A stretch of 15,443 nt of DNA from JBAYHA01 sp964605975 (GCA_964605975.1 CAZSER010000015.1:1-15443); one strand, 5' to 3'. Counted from the stretch's first letter, positions 1 to 6,691 are shown. The notes: generated from the letters alone by a model not told the origin. Program-made: numbers and translations.

Positions 1-901
<901 letters not shown>

Positions 902-1034
902 CACTATAGTATTAACATTCAAAATGCTAATAAAATAAAAAAATTTTAATGTTGGTTAAACATTGTTTGGCGAAATTACATTATAAAATTCGCATGGAAT
1001 TTTTTAATGTTAATTTACTAAATTAACAACTTAC

Positions 1035-1050
1035 TAATTGTTAAAGTCCG
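1035..1050 (-). promoter_or_regulatory. boxA-like antitermination site in the 23S leader
   Basis: The minus strand reads GGACTTTAACAATTAG, close to the classical rrn boxA core (CTCTTTAACAATTTA in E. coli). It lies between the 23S promoter and the mature 5' end, where an antitermination site would be expected. A related TTTTTAACATTAATT occurs in the 16S leader. Two short AT-rich inverted repeats (1010-1016 with 1020-1026; 1023-1029 with 1038-1044) overlap it. This is a motif match only. Confidence 0.5.
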
Positions 1051-1063
1051 ATTCATAAACTAC

Positions 1064-1096
1064 CGGTGTTTATTTCTAAAAAAGAAACAAACATCG
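1064..1096 (-). other. hairpin in the 23S precursor leader
   Basis: Bases 1068-1077 pair with 1083-1092 around a five-base loop, and further pairs extend the stem to about 1064-1096. The pair 1072/1088 is G-U in minus-strand RNA but A-C in plus-strand RNA, which favours folding in the 23S transcript. It probably forms part of the leader structure. Confidence 0.5.
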
Positions 1097-1115
1097 AAAG
1101 CCTAGGATTAAAGCA

Positions 1116-1178
1116 ACAAAAAAATATTTCTAGTCGATCTTGTCATCCCGTGAAAATCGATTAGAAATATCTTCTTGT
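1116..1178 (-). other. long stem-loop in the 23S leader, possible RNase III site
   Basis: Bases 1116-1138 pair with 1156-1178 around a 17-base loop, giving a 23-position stem in minus-strand RNA with two G-U pairs and one A-C mismatch. The outer irregular pairs (1123/1171 and 1120/1174) are wobbles only on the minus strand, as expected for a structure kept in 23S precursor RNA. It begins about 25 bases after the predicted transcription start. The length suits double-strand cleavage by RNase III, which is inferred. Confidence 0.55.
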
Positions 1179-1208
1179 GGGAAATTTTTAAGGTAATTGG
1201 TGATTACT

Positions 1209-1236
1209 ATTATAGACGAAAATAAAACTATGTCAA
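1209..1236 (-). promoter_or_regulatory. consensus sigma70 promoter of the 23S gene
   Basis: Minus strand: TTGACA (1236-1231), a 16-base spacer, and TATAAT (1214-1209). Both hexamers match the consensus perfectly. Transcription should start near 1202, giving a leader of about 300 bases before mature 23S. The terminator at 1359-1389 separates it from the upstream gene. From 902 to 1397 I see this promoter, the leader structures and that terminator, but no gene. Confidence 0.85.
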
Positions 1237-1358
1237 GACCCCAACCAAAAGATCATCCACAACAACTATTATTAGCTAAATTTAGAATATTAAATTTATT
1301 AAAAAAGTTATAAATAAAATCCGCTGATTTCGCCTTTTTATTACGGAATTTCAGAAAA

Positions 1359-1389
1359 TAAAAAAACTCCTTCATTTGATGAGAGAGTT
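1359..1389 (-). terminator. intrinsic terminator of the unknown membrane-protein gene
   Basis: On the minus strand AACTC (1389-1385) pairs with GAGTT (1369-1365). The stem extends inward through an imperfect second half to about ten pairs and is followed by a run of seven T. It lies just past the stop codon at 1398-1400 and insulates the 23S promoter. Confidence 0.8.
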
Positions 1390-1397
1390 CTTAAAAA

Positions 1398-2363
1398 TTA
1401 TAGTTGCGGAACTGGGGCAATGATCGTCTGCTCGCTTTCGGGGAAAGGATCAGCAATTTTGTCAGTCAGATCTTCAAGCCTGGACTGACAATACTCAATT
1501 TTGGATTCATAATCTTTGCGCATTGCCTCGGCGTCCTTTGATCGGCCTAGTCGCGACTTGTCTTTTAGTGTCGCTACAAATTCTTGATAAATTTCGATCT
1601 GTTTTTGTAACGATTCTCTATAGCTAGATCTTTTTTCTTCCTCTACCAACTTTTCGATGCCGGCTTTATTCTCTTCCAAATCCAAGTAATTGGGCAGTCT
1701 CATCATCAATTCTCTGAAGAGATAATTGATGTCAAGATTGCTTCGAACGACTTTGCCAAAACGTTCAACGGCCGTCAGAAACTTTACTACATCACTAAAA
1801 TTCCACAACACCATAACTTTTTGGTCATCAAAATAGATTGTGAACCAATTGAGCATCTGATCCCACTCAACGGAATTTTTTTTATCACCCCATGAAAAGA
1901 AAAAATCGGAATTTTCTCGGGTAGCTCTATCAATTCGAAGTTTAAAATAAGGCAGACCTATCATTGGTACCCCCTGCAAATATTCCGGTGAGAAAATCAA
2001 ATTACCCTTATCGGTATTGCAATAGAAATAAACATAACTGGCCTGAGAGATTTGCGAATGAAAATATTCTCTAATAGAATAGAGGAAGATAGCCATAAAA
2101 CAGAGACAAGAAAAAACTACAGATGTTAGAAATAAAGAATTTGACCCCCCAAAAGAAAAGAAACAACCCATAATTCCCAACAAAAGTAAAACAATGTTAA
2201 ATACTAGCCAGAACTTACTTTTTCTTAACTTAGCCTCTTTCGGCCTAAGAATTTTCGCTTTTACTTTTGGAAAGACGTAAGCCCTAAAATCCTGACTTGA
2301 ATAATCGTTCGAACCATAATGAATACGAATCTTTGAATCATCCAACATTAAAAAATTGATCAT
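1398..2363 (-). CDS. unknown two-helix membrane protein with helical C-terminus
   Basis: I do not recognise the family. The chosen ATG at 2363 is preceded by GGAGG with seven bases between. An in-frame TTG at 2417 would add 18 residues but has no ribosome site. The 321-residue product has a polar N-terminus, two membrane segments at about residues 51-71 and 77-97 joined by a short Gly/Ser loop, then a domain of about 130 residues rich in aromatics (FFFSWGD, WNWF-like stretches). A charged, probably coiled-coil tail at about 230-304 ends in a Pro-containing end. No signal peptide or catalytic motif is visible, and it is probably an inner-membrane protein with both ends on the same side. It is a single-gene unit with its own promoter and terminator. 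GC in sampled lines (about 43%) is above that of neighbouring housekeeping genes. Confidence 0.8.
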   Translation of the reverse strand: MINFLMLDDSKIRIHYGSNDYSSQDFRAYVFPKVKAKILRPKEAKLRKSKFWLVFNIVLLLLGIMGCFFSFGGSNSLFLTSVVFSCLCFMAIFLYSIREYFHSQISQASYVYFYCNTDKGNLIFSPEYLQGVPMIGLPYFKLRIDRATRENSDFFFSWGDKKNSVEWDQMLNWFTIYFDDQKVMVLWNFSDVVKFLTAVERFGKVVRSNLDINYLFRELMMRLPNYLDLEENKAGIEKLVEEEKRSSYRESLQKQIEIYQEFVATLKDKSRLGRSKDAEAMRKDYESKIEYCQSRLEDLTDKIADPFPESEQTIIAPVPQL

Positions 2364-2477
2364 CGCCAAACCTCCATTGTTTGTCGGGAAAGAACAATTT
2401 CCTCCGGACAAGGCCAAGCGGATAAGCCCAATGTCCTATCAGCTTACCGAAAACAACAAATTTCAAAGAACTAAGTT

Positions 2478-2505
2478 ATTTTACAGTAAATTTAATTTTT
2501 GTCAA
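2478..2505 (-). promoter_or_regulatory. promoter of the unknown membrane-protein gene
   Basis: Minus strand: TTGACA (2505-2500), a 16-base spacer, TAAAAT (2483-2478). The start near 2471 leaves an untranslated leader of about 108 bases. The leader can form a hairpin between GGTAAGC and GCTTATCC and holds an additional GGAGG upstream of the one used. Confidence 0.7.
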
Positions 2506-2513
2506 GTGATGGA

Positions 2514-2545
2514 AAACAAAAAAAACTTCTAGATTTAGAAGTTTT
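2514..2545 (-). terminator. terminator of the HD-superfamily gene
   Basis: AAAACTTCTA (2522-2531) is the exact reverse complement of TAGAAGTTTT (2536-2545), with a four-base loop. The minus-strand transcript ends in a U-rich run. It directly follows the stop codon at 2552-2554. Confidence 0.8.
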
Positions 2546-2551
2546 AATTTT

Positions 2552-3208
2552 TTATTTTTGACCAGAACACAGATGTTTAATCAGTCTTTTGATATTTTCA
2601 ACTACCGTCACCTCATACCTTTCCCGAAAAGCAAAAACTCTGAGTATCGGTTGATGATTTAAAAAATGCGTCAAGATCTCCGTTTTTCGAAATAAATACA
2701 ACTCCTTGATACAAAAAGCGGAATATTCATCATAGTACCGTTGATCATCTTGCAAAATTTGGGAGAACTCTTTGAGATAAACTGAAAATTCCAAGTCGTG
2801 CATAATCTCTTCATCACCAACAAGAACTTTTTCCGATTTAGGATCAGTTGCCATAATTAAAAGACAAACATCCTCCAGTAATCCGTCTGGAATTAAGTGT
2901 GACATTTTTGTTTTCAAAAAACAACAAGTCTGTTCCTCTGAATTACCCTGTTGAGGAACATGGCCCAATTCATGCAAAATAATAGCGGACAAAAGAGCAC
3001 GCCTTTTTTGAATGTTTACCAGCGATAAATTACTGTTAAAAAAAGCCAATAACTCCCCAACATGAGACAAATTATGAAAACTCAACTCGGGACGAGAATA
3101 CATTTTTTCGATAAGAATCCAACCTTCTTCCGCCCTTTTGGACTGTTTCCCTTGCCACACTTCATCCAGCCAAATTTCCTTAACTTTCTGAGAACTATAA
3201 CCACACAT
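2552..3208 (-). CDS. HD-superfamily metal-dependent hydrolase (COG4339-like) with HD changed to HE
   Basis: The overall pattern matches the predicted phosphohydrolases of COG4339. YSRPELSFHNLSH (residues 37-49) corresponds to the family's Y..P.R.YHN..H. LHELGH (78-83) sits where FHD is usual, and NSEEQT (89-94) matches NEE.SA. IMATD follows, HDLEF (137-141) matches D.DL, and YSAFCIKELYLF then a C-terminal R-x-x-x-L..FL..P.I segment match the family's end. Such proteins are cytosolic with unknown physiological substrates. The doublet that names the superfamily is His79-Glu80 here, so metal binding may be altered. The ATG at 3208 was chosen because GGGGAGG lies four bases upstream; an in-frame TTG at 3274 lacks support. 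It gives 218 residues, a normal length for the family. The gene is monocistronic. I am sure of the family, not of activity. Confidence 0.78.
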   Translation of the reverse strand: MCGYSSQKVKEIWLDEVWQGKQSKRAEEGWILIEKMYSRPELSFHNLSHVGELLAFFNSNLSLVNIQKRRALLSAIILHELGHVPQQGNSEEQTCCFLKTKMSHLIPDGLLEDVCLLIMATDPKSEKVLVGDEEIMHDLEFSVYLKEFSQILQDDQRYYDEYSAFCIKELYLFRKTEILTHFLNHQPILRVFAFRERYEVTVVENIKRLIKHLCSGQK

Positions 3209-3247
3209 AAATCCTCCCCTGATAAAAAGTAAAGAACAACCATAAAA

Positions 3248-3274
3248 ATTATCAAAATGTTTTATTATTGTCAA
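3248..3274 (-). promoter_or_regulatory. probable promoter of the HD-superfamily gene
   Basis: Minus strand: TTGACA (3274-3269) followed after 15 bases by GATAAT (3253-3248), or after 17 bases by the weaker TAATTT (3251-3246). The -35 is perfect and the -10 assignment is uncertain. It lies between the tRNA-Leu terminator and the gene. Confidence 0.5.
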
Positions 3275-3294
3275 TTTTTAGGTTTTGAAACAAA

Positions 3295-3316
3295 ACAAAA
3301 AACTCTCAGAAGAGAG
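3295..3316 (-). terminator. terminator of tRNA-Leu
   Basis: Minus strand: CTCTC (3316-3312), loop TTCT, GAGAG (3307-3303), then TTTTTTG. It begins about ten bases beyond the tRNA CCA end. Confidence 0.8.
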
Positions 3317-3326
3317 CGCTCCTTGT

Positions 3327-3411
3327 TGGTGGGCGGGAGAGGACTTGAACCTCCATACCTTGCGGTACTTGCTCCTAAGGCAAGCGTGTCTGCCAATTTC
3401 ACCACCCGCCC
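3327..3411 (-). tRNA. tRNA-Leu (anticodon UAG)
   Basis: The reverse complement folds as a class II tRNA. The acceptor arm GGGCGGG (3411-3405) pairs with CCCGCCC (3337-3331). The anticodon stem CTTGC/GCAAG encloses loop CTTAGGA with anticodon TAG (3377-3375), followed by a long variable arm and a T arm with GGTTCAAGTCC. The discriminator A is followed by an encoded CCA (3329-3327). UAG decodes CUN leucine codons, fitting the long variable arm. It has its own promoter and terminator, so it is transcribed alone. Confidence 0.96.
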
Positions 3412-3441
3412 ACAAACTAAATATAATAAATTGTCCATTTA

Positions 3442-3470
3442 ATTGTAGCGGTTAATGAAGAAAAAGTCAA
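3442..3470 (-). promoter_or_regulatory. promoter of tRNA-Leu
   Basis: Minus strand: TTGACT (3470-3465), a 17-base spacer, TACAAT (3447-3442). The start falls about 24 bases before the mature tRNA. It is back to back with the plus-strand promoter whose -35 begins at 3480. Confidence 0.8.
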
Positions 3471-3479
3471 TCTATTCCT

Positions 3480-3508
3480 TTGACCTTTATTTAGGATTTT
3501 TCTACAAT
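3480..3508 (+). promoter_or_regulatory. promoter of the 3540 gene
   Basis: TTGACC (3480-3485), a 17-base spacer, TACAAT (3503-3508). The start near 3514 leaves a leader of about 25 bases containing the AGGAGG site. Confidence 0.8.
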
Positions 3509-3539
3509 TTAATTTCCATTGTGATAAGGAGGTTCTTAA

Positions 3540-3890
3540 ATGAAAATTTTACTTTTTGCACCAAAAATTCCCAACCAGTGGACAAAAAAATTGATAACGG
3601 TCAATAATCGTTATCGAGCCGATCGTCGTTTGTCGTTAGAAATTATTTCACAAGCAAATCATTTGGAAAATATTTTTCTTAACGAATCGCCAACTGTTGC
3701 CGTTTTGGAAAAACCAGAACCAGTTCTTTTGAAAAGACTTCTTGCGCGAGTAAAAGAAAACCCCGATTCTTATCTTCTTTTTATCAACGGAAAAACTTCT
3801 TCATCCAGTAATCAAATCCAAGAAATTATGGGACATTGGTCAGAAAAAATCATAGAACATTTACGATTTTTAAATCGGAAAAGAAAATAA
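3540..3890 (+). CDS. unknown small basic protein, 116 residues
   Basis: I do not recognise this gene. ATG 3540 is preceded by AAGGAGG at ideal distance (seven bases), so the start is firm. The product is soluble, with no membrane segment or signal peptide. It opens with a hydrophobic strand (KILLFAPKIP), has a second predicted strand VAVLEKP at about residues 53-59 and a third, YLLFINGK, at about 78-85, and ends in a strongly basic helix (RFLNRKRK). The alternating strand and helix character would fit a small alpha/beta fold, but no motif names it. It has its own promoter and faces the 3967-4200 gene, sharing a palindromic double terminator. The two convergent genes also share an almost identical ribosome site (AAGGAGGTTCNTAAATG). 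Confidence 0.8.
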   Translation: MKILLFAPKIPNQWTKKLITVNNRYRADRRLSLEIISQANHLENIFLNESPTVAVLEKPEPVLLKRLLARVKENPDSYLLFINGKTSSSSNQIQEIMGHWSEKIIEHLRFLNRKRK

Positions 3891-3899
3891 ATTGGCGCG

Positions 3900-3924
3900 C
3901 CGGCTCAACGAGCCGGTTTTTTTT
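3900..3924 (+). terminator. terminator of the 3540 gene
   Basis: CCGGCTC (3900-3906), loop AAC, GAGCCGG (3910-3916), then eight T (3917-3924). It is a textbook strong intrinsic terminator. Confidence 0.93.
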
Positions 3925-3926
3925 GT

Positions 3927-3958
3927 AAAAAAAAAAAGCGCGGAACTTTGTTCCGCGC
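3927..3958 (-). terminator. terminator of the 3967 gene
   Basis: GCGCGGAAC (3938-3946) pairs exactly with GTTCCGCGC (3950-3958) around a three-base loop. On the minus strand it is followed by eleven T (3937-3927). Confidence 0.93.
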
Positions 3959-3966
3959 GCGCCAAT

Positions 3967-4200
3967 TTATTTTTCACCTTTCCCCTTTTTAAAACTACCA
4001 TAATCTGGAAGTTCCGCCAAAGGAGTTTCCAAATTCAAAGTTGCAAAATCAACATTGATTACTTGACTGGTTTGGCAATAAAAACATTCGAAACAAGCCA
4101 AATAACCATAATCATCAAAATGCATTTTGTACAGATCACTCTGCTTCAAAGAGCTCTCTTTTTGACAAGAACGACAAACTAACTTGATAATAACTGCCAT
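3967..4200 (-). CDS. small Cys-rich protein, zinc-ribbon candidate, 77 residues
   Basis: The ATG at 4200 follows AAGGAGG by seven bases. The protein holds CRSC at residues 9-12 and CFECFYC at about 36-42, arranged as C-x2-C...C-x2-C-x2-C. Pairs of CxxC knuckles are usual in small zinc ribbons, so binding one zinc ion is likely though inferred. Between the knuckles lies a 23-residue segment with SDLYKMHFDDYGYL. The C-terminus is acidic and Pro-containing, then Lys-rich (KKGKGEK). There are no membrane segments. I cannot name a family or partner; nucleic-acid or protein binding is possible. It is a single-gene unit convergent with the 3540 gene. Confidence 0.75.
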   Translation of the reverse strand: MAVIIKLVCRSCQKESSLKQSDLYKMHFDDYGYLACFECFYCQTSQVINVDFATLNLETPLAELPDYGSFKKGKGEK

Positions 4201-4241
4201 TTACGAACCTCCTTGTTATACCAAAAATAAATGAACAGTTA

Positions 4242-4269
4242 ATTGTAATAAATTTTGCCAAAAAGTCAA
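4242..4269 (-). promoter_or_regulatory. promoter of the zinc-ribbon candidate gene
   Basis: Minus strand: TTGACT (4269-4264), a 16-base spacer, TACAAT (4247-4242). The hexamers are the same as in the tRNA-Leu promoter. The start near 4235 leaves a leader of about 35 bases. Confidence 0.7.
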
Positions 4270-4292
4270 TAGCTATCATTTTTTATCAAAAA

Positions 4293-4301
4293 TGCTAAAA
4301 T
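4293..4301 (+). promoter_or_regulatory. extended -10 promoter of rmuC
   Basis: TGCTAAAAT (4293-4301) fits an extended -10 (TGn plus TAAAAT). Only a poor -35 (CTATCA, 4273-4278) lies 17 bases upstream. The start near 4307 leaves about 26 bases before the ATG, with no Shine-Dalgarno site. Confidence 0.5.
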
Positions 4302-4332
4302 GTAAACACTTGATAAATAACTTTTTACTTAT

Positions 4333-5358
4333 ATGTTTATCTTTCAAACTGTTTTACTAATTGCCGTTTTGTTTTTATTGTTATATTTCTTCCTTTTTAA
4401 AAAAGAGCAGAAGAAAGAAGATCAATCTATGATCATGATGCAAGAACAGTTAAAAGAGATTCGCCAATCACTCTCTTTTCAACAAAGCGACATGCAAAAA
4501 CAGATGCAAACACAGTTCTCTTCCACTTCACAAATCATCCGAGATGTTACCGAAAAGTTAACTAAACTTGATGATACCAATAAACAAGTTATGGGCTTCG
4601 CAGAACAGTTGCAAAGTTTGGAAAATATTTTAAAAAACCCCAAACAACGAGGTGTCCTTGGTGAATACTTTCTTGATACTTTGCTAAAAAATGTTTTTGC
4701 TCCCAGCCAATATCAAATGCAATACAAATTTAAAGATGGTGAAATTGTTGATGCCGTAGTTTTTGTCAAAGATAAAGTTATTCCTATTGATTCTAAATTT
4801 TCTCTCGAAAATTACAATCGCATTTTGGAAGAAAAAGATCCAATCAAACATGAACAACTGGAAAAACAGTTCAAACAAGATTTAAAAAATCGCATTGACG
4901 AAACAAGTAAATATATTAGGCCAACGGAAAACACCACCGATTTTGCTTTTATGTTTATTCCATCAGAAGGAATTTATTATGATTTATTGGTCAATCAAGT
5001 CGGGGCGGTAAAAGTAAATACTCGTGATCTTATTGAATATGCTTTTCGCGAAAAAAAAGTGATAATTGTTTCTCCAACCTCTTTTTATGCCTATTTACAA
5101 ACGGTTATTCAAGGTTTGAGATATTTGCAAATTGAAGAACAAACCCAAGCGATTAGAAAAAATGTTGAAACACTTGGAAAACATTTATTGTCCTATGAAG
5201 ATTTAATGAAAAGGCTTGGAAACAACTTAGGAACAACCGTTAATATGTATAACAATGCCTATACCGAACTGAAAAAAATCGACAAAGACATTGTAAAAAT
5301 CTCCGAGGTTGGAGGAAACATGGAACCACTAAAAATAGAAAAACCGCTAAACGAGTAG
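4333..5358 (+). CDS. rmuC: RmuC family DNA recombination protein
   Basis: RmuC proteins are membrane-anchored and thought to limit DNA inversions or process recombination intermediates; the core resembles PD-(D/E)xK nucleases. The 341-residue product has an N-terminal membrane anchor (about residues 3-22), a Gln-rich coiled coil (about 30-100), then the RmuC core. Family landmarks are RGVLGE (106-111), IPIDSKF (150-156), FMFIPSEGIYYDLL (206-219) and SPTSFYAYLQTV (247-258). Asp140 and the Asp153-Ser-Lys155 triad are the expected nuclease-like residues. The length is slightly short for the family because the tail is brief. The ATG at 4333 starts exactly at the anchor; no Shine-Dalgarno sequence is present. 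The gene is alone on its strand and converges on the membrane-protein operon. The stop is TAG. Confidence 0.95.
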   Translation: MFIFQTVLLIAVLFLLLYFFLFKKEQKKEDQSMIMMQEQLKEIRQSLSFQQSDMQKQMQTQFSSTSQIIRDVTEKLTKLDDTNKQVMGFAEQLQSLENILKNPKQRGVLGEYFLDTLLKNVFAPSQYQMQYKFKDGEIVDAVVFVKDKVIPIDSKFSLENYNRILEEKDPIKHEQLEKQFKQDLKNRIDETSKYIRPTENTTDFAFMFIPSEGIYYDLLVNQVGAVKVNTRDLIEYAFREKKVIIVSPTSFYAYLQTVIQGLRYLQIEEQTQAIRKNVETLGKHLLSYEDLMKRLGNNLGTTVNMYNNAYTELKKIDKDIVKISEVGGNMEPLKIEKPLNE

Positions 5359-5433
5359 TTGAAATTATTATTGTCATAGTGAGTCTCTCAAACCTCACCA
5401 GGACAAAATTAATTTATTCCAACTATTTGATAA

Positions 5434-5470
5434 AAACAAAAAAACGCCCTCATTGAGGTGCGTTTTATTT
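5434..5470. terminator. bidirectional terminator between rmuC and the small membrane-protein operon
   Basis: AAAACGCCCTC (5441-5451) pairs with GAGGTGCGTTTT (5455-5466) around loop ATT, with one bulged base. An A run precedes it and a T run follows, so it can act on both strands. A weaker hairpin (GTGAG/CTCAC) lies upstream, near 5380-5400. Confidence 0.8.
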
Positions 5471-5471
5471 T

Positions 5472-5828
5472 TTACTTATTTATTCTTTGCAAGAACTTTA
5501 TTACTTGCAAATGATAATTCCAATCTTCCGCCATCTTTCTAGCAATCTCTTCATTATCACAAACAAGAAAAGAAAGATCTTGCGCCGAATACTTCTCTAG
5601 CCAGAGTTCGCAATGTAATTTATTTTCTTTCCTCTGTATTTCCTCTTGAGAAAAAAACATTCCCATAACAGAAATTACCAAGAAAACAAAAAAAATTCCC
5701 ATAAAAAGCCCCCAAAAAGATCTTTTTTGACCATCAAATCCCCAAAATAATCTAGAAATAAACACCCCAATTGCAGATAAAATTCCAAGAGACATCCAAA
5801 AGTAAAAAACTATTACCAACCAGTCCAT
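5472..5828 (-). CDS. unknown two-helix membrane protein with Cys...VCDN tail, 118 residues
   Basis: I do not recognise this family. The ATG at 5828 has GGAGG five bases upstream; an in-frame GTG at 5840 overlaps that site and is unlikely. Membrane segments lie at about residues 4-26 and 38-60, separated by a short basic loop (GFDGQKRS). A soluble tail follows, with Cys73 and Cys90, the latter in VCDN, then a charged helix. The first gene of the same operon has the same layout: two helices and a tail with two Cys 16-17 residues apart, ending in VCDN. The pair may be distant paralogues. It is last in the operon, about 80 bases after the 5909 gene. Confidence 0.7.
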   Translation of the reverse strand: MDWLVIVFYFWMSLGILSAIGVFISRLFWGFDGQKRSFWGLFMGIFFVFLVISVMGMFFSQEEIQRKENKLHCELWLEKYSAQDLSFLVCDNEEIARKMAEDWNYHLQVIKFLQRINK

Positions 5829-5908
5829 TTTATCCTCCACTATTTTGTCTTCTATTTTTCAAAGCAACAGTTTCCTAACGATGATCGAAGAAAAGATTCG
5901 ATTATTTT

Positions 5909-6193
5909 TCATTCGACAAATAAATTCCGAGAATTCACATTCATCCACTTTTTTTTCGGAACATACACAGTCAGGCTCATGATATCTATCCATTCAAGCA
6001 TGTTGAGACTGTCTTTTTTCTTTTTTTCCACAAAATCGATTTCAACTTTTGTAATTATTTTTGGCCATGCAAAAATCAACATATTGGTGACAATCAATTC
6101 TGCCAAAACAATTATTCTTGGTAAAAGTTCATGCTCTCCTTGCTTGACGCAAAAAGTTCTTCCATCAATCGTTTTTATCGCAAGGTATTCCAT
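5909..6193 (-). CDS. unknown 94-residue protein, middle gene of operon
   Basis: I do not recognise this gene. The ATG at 6193 follows GGAGG by five bases, and that site lies in the 11-base gap after the upstream stop codon, so the two genes are almost certainly co-transcribed. The product begins MEYLAIKTIDGRTF, a strand-turn-strand pattern. It has a moderately hydrophobic stretch at about residues 26-47, interrupted by a Glu and so only a doubtful membrane segment, a KKKK patch, and a second hydrophobic strand (SLTVYVPKKKW). The stop is TGA, which I did not see at the end of the other genes checked. No catalytic motif is visible. Its function presumably relates to the flanking membrane proteins. 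Confidence 0.62.
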   Translation of the reverse strand: MEYLAIKTIDGRTFCVKQGEHELLPRIIVLAELIVTNMLIFAWPKIITKVEIDFVEKKKKDSLNMLEWIDIMSLTVYVPKKKWMNVNSRNLFVE

Positions 6194-6204
6194 CTATTCC
6201 TCCG

Positions 6205-6531
6205 TTATTTGGTTTCGACATCAAGTAGCTCTAATAATTTTTTTCTATCTTCTCCATTTAAAATTAAAGCCCGAAAACTGGCATTATCACAAACGGAATT
6301 GTTGGTAATTTTATCACCAAACTCTTTTTGTAAAATTTCTTGACACTCTTTTTTCTGATAATCACTCTGAAAAACAGCCACCCAAACAATCGACCAAATT
6401 ACAAGTATTATTAAAAGCACAATAAAAGTTGTCTGAAAAACAGATCCTTTTATTATATCCATGAAATACAAGACTAATGATAAAACAACACACATTGCAA
6501 CTAAAACTCCAATAATTTTCAAAAGTTCCAT
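6205..6531 (-). CDS. unknown two-helix membrane protein with Cys...VCDN tail, 108 residues
   Basis: This is the first gene of a three-gene operon of small proteins. The ATG at 6531 is preceded by GGGAGGAG at about eight bases. Membrane segments lie at about residues 5-24 and 33-54. The tail holds Cys63 and Cys81, the second within VCDN, followed by a charged helix (EDRKKLLELLD). The arrangement mirrors the last gene of the operon. The two Cys could form a disulfide if the tail is outside the membrane; with a short N-terminus, orientation is not clear from charge alone. No family is recognised, and I see no toxin, holin or secretion signature beyond size and topology. Confidence 0.7.
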   Translation of the reverse strand: MELLKIIGVLVAMCVVLSLVLYFMDIIKGSVFQTTFIVLLIILVIWSIVWVAVFQSDYQKKECQEILQKEFGDKITNNSVCDNASFRALILNGEDRKKLLELLDVETK

Positions 6532-6574
6532 GATTAAAACTCCTCCCTAAATTGTTAAATAACTTGAAAAATAA

Positions 6575-6603
6575 ATATTACCAAAAATAAACAAAATGAT
6601 CAA
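6575..6603 (-). promoter_or_regulatory. promoter of the small membrane-protein operon
   Basis: Minus strand: TTGATC (6603-6598), a 17-base spacer, TAATAT (6580-6575). It is back to back with the rpsT promoter, whose -35 begins at 6608. The -35 is only a partial match. Confidence 0.55.
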
Positions 6604-6607
6604 GCTC

Positions 6608-6636
6608 TTGACTTTTCGCAATAATTTCCCTATTAT
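6608..6636 (+). promoter_or_regulatory. promoter of rpsT
   Basis: TTGACT (6608-6613), a 17-base spacer, TATTAT (6631-6636). The start near 6643 leaves a leader of about 60 bases without a Shine-Dalgarno site. Confidence 0.8.
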
Positions 6637-6671
6637 AAACACAGTTCTCGACTAATTTAATTATAATTTAC

Positions 6672-6691
6672 AAAAGTTAGCCACAACTTTT
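6672..6691 (+). other. hairpin just upstream of the rpsT start
   Basis: AAAAGTT (6672-6678) is the exact reverse complement of AACTTTT (6685-6691), with a six-base loop. It ends ten bases before the ATG. Several S20 genes are translationally autoregulated, so it may be a control element, but chance is possible in AT-rich DNA. Confidence 0.35.

Larger units (their letters stand above)
3884..3973. repeat. 17-base perfect inverted repeat enclosing two terminators and both stop codons
   Basis: Bases 3884-3900 (AAAATAAATTGGCGCGC) are the exact reverse complement of 3957-3973. The left arm includes the stop codon of the plus gene (3888-3890) and the right arm includes that of the minus gene (3967-3969). 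Two further hairpins lie between the arms, so a transcript through the region could fold into a three-way junction. The GC-rich GGCGCGC core stands out in this AT-rich DNA. Confidence 0.85.

Noticed and set aside
2618..2990. HELGH read as a zinc-protease (HExxH) or ImmA/IrrE-type active site
   Set aside because: The segments before and after it follow the COG4339 HD-superfamily pattern in order and spacing, so the HExxH match is probably a coincidence.
3257..3442. 61-codon open frame on the plus strand
   Set aside because: It runs antisense through tRNA-Leu, its terminator and promoter.
3892..4182. 96-codon open frame on the plus strand
   Set aside because: It is antisense to the Cys-rich gene, which has a strong ribosome site, promoter and terminator.
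5979..6343. Two overlapping plus-strand open frames (109 and 70 codons)
   Set aside because: They are antisense to the three-gene operon, whose genes have consistent spacing and ribosome sites; these have none.
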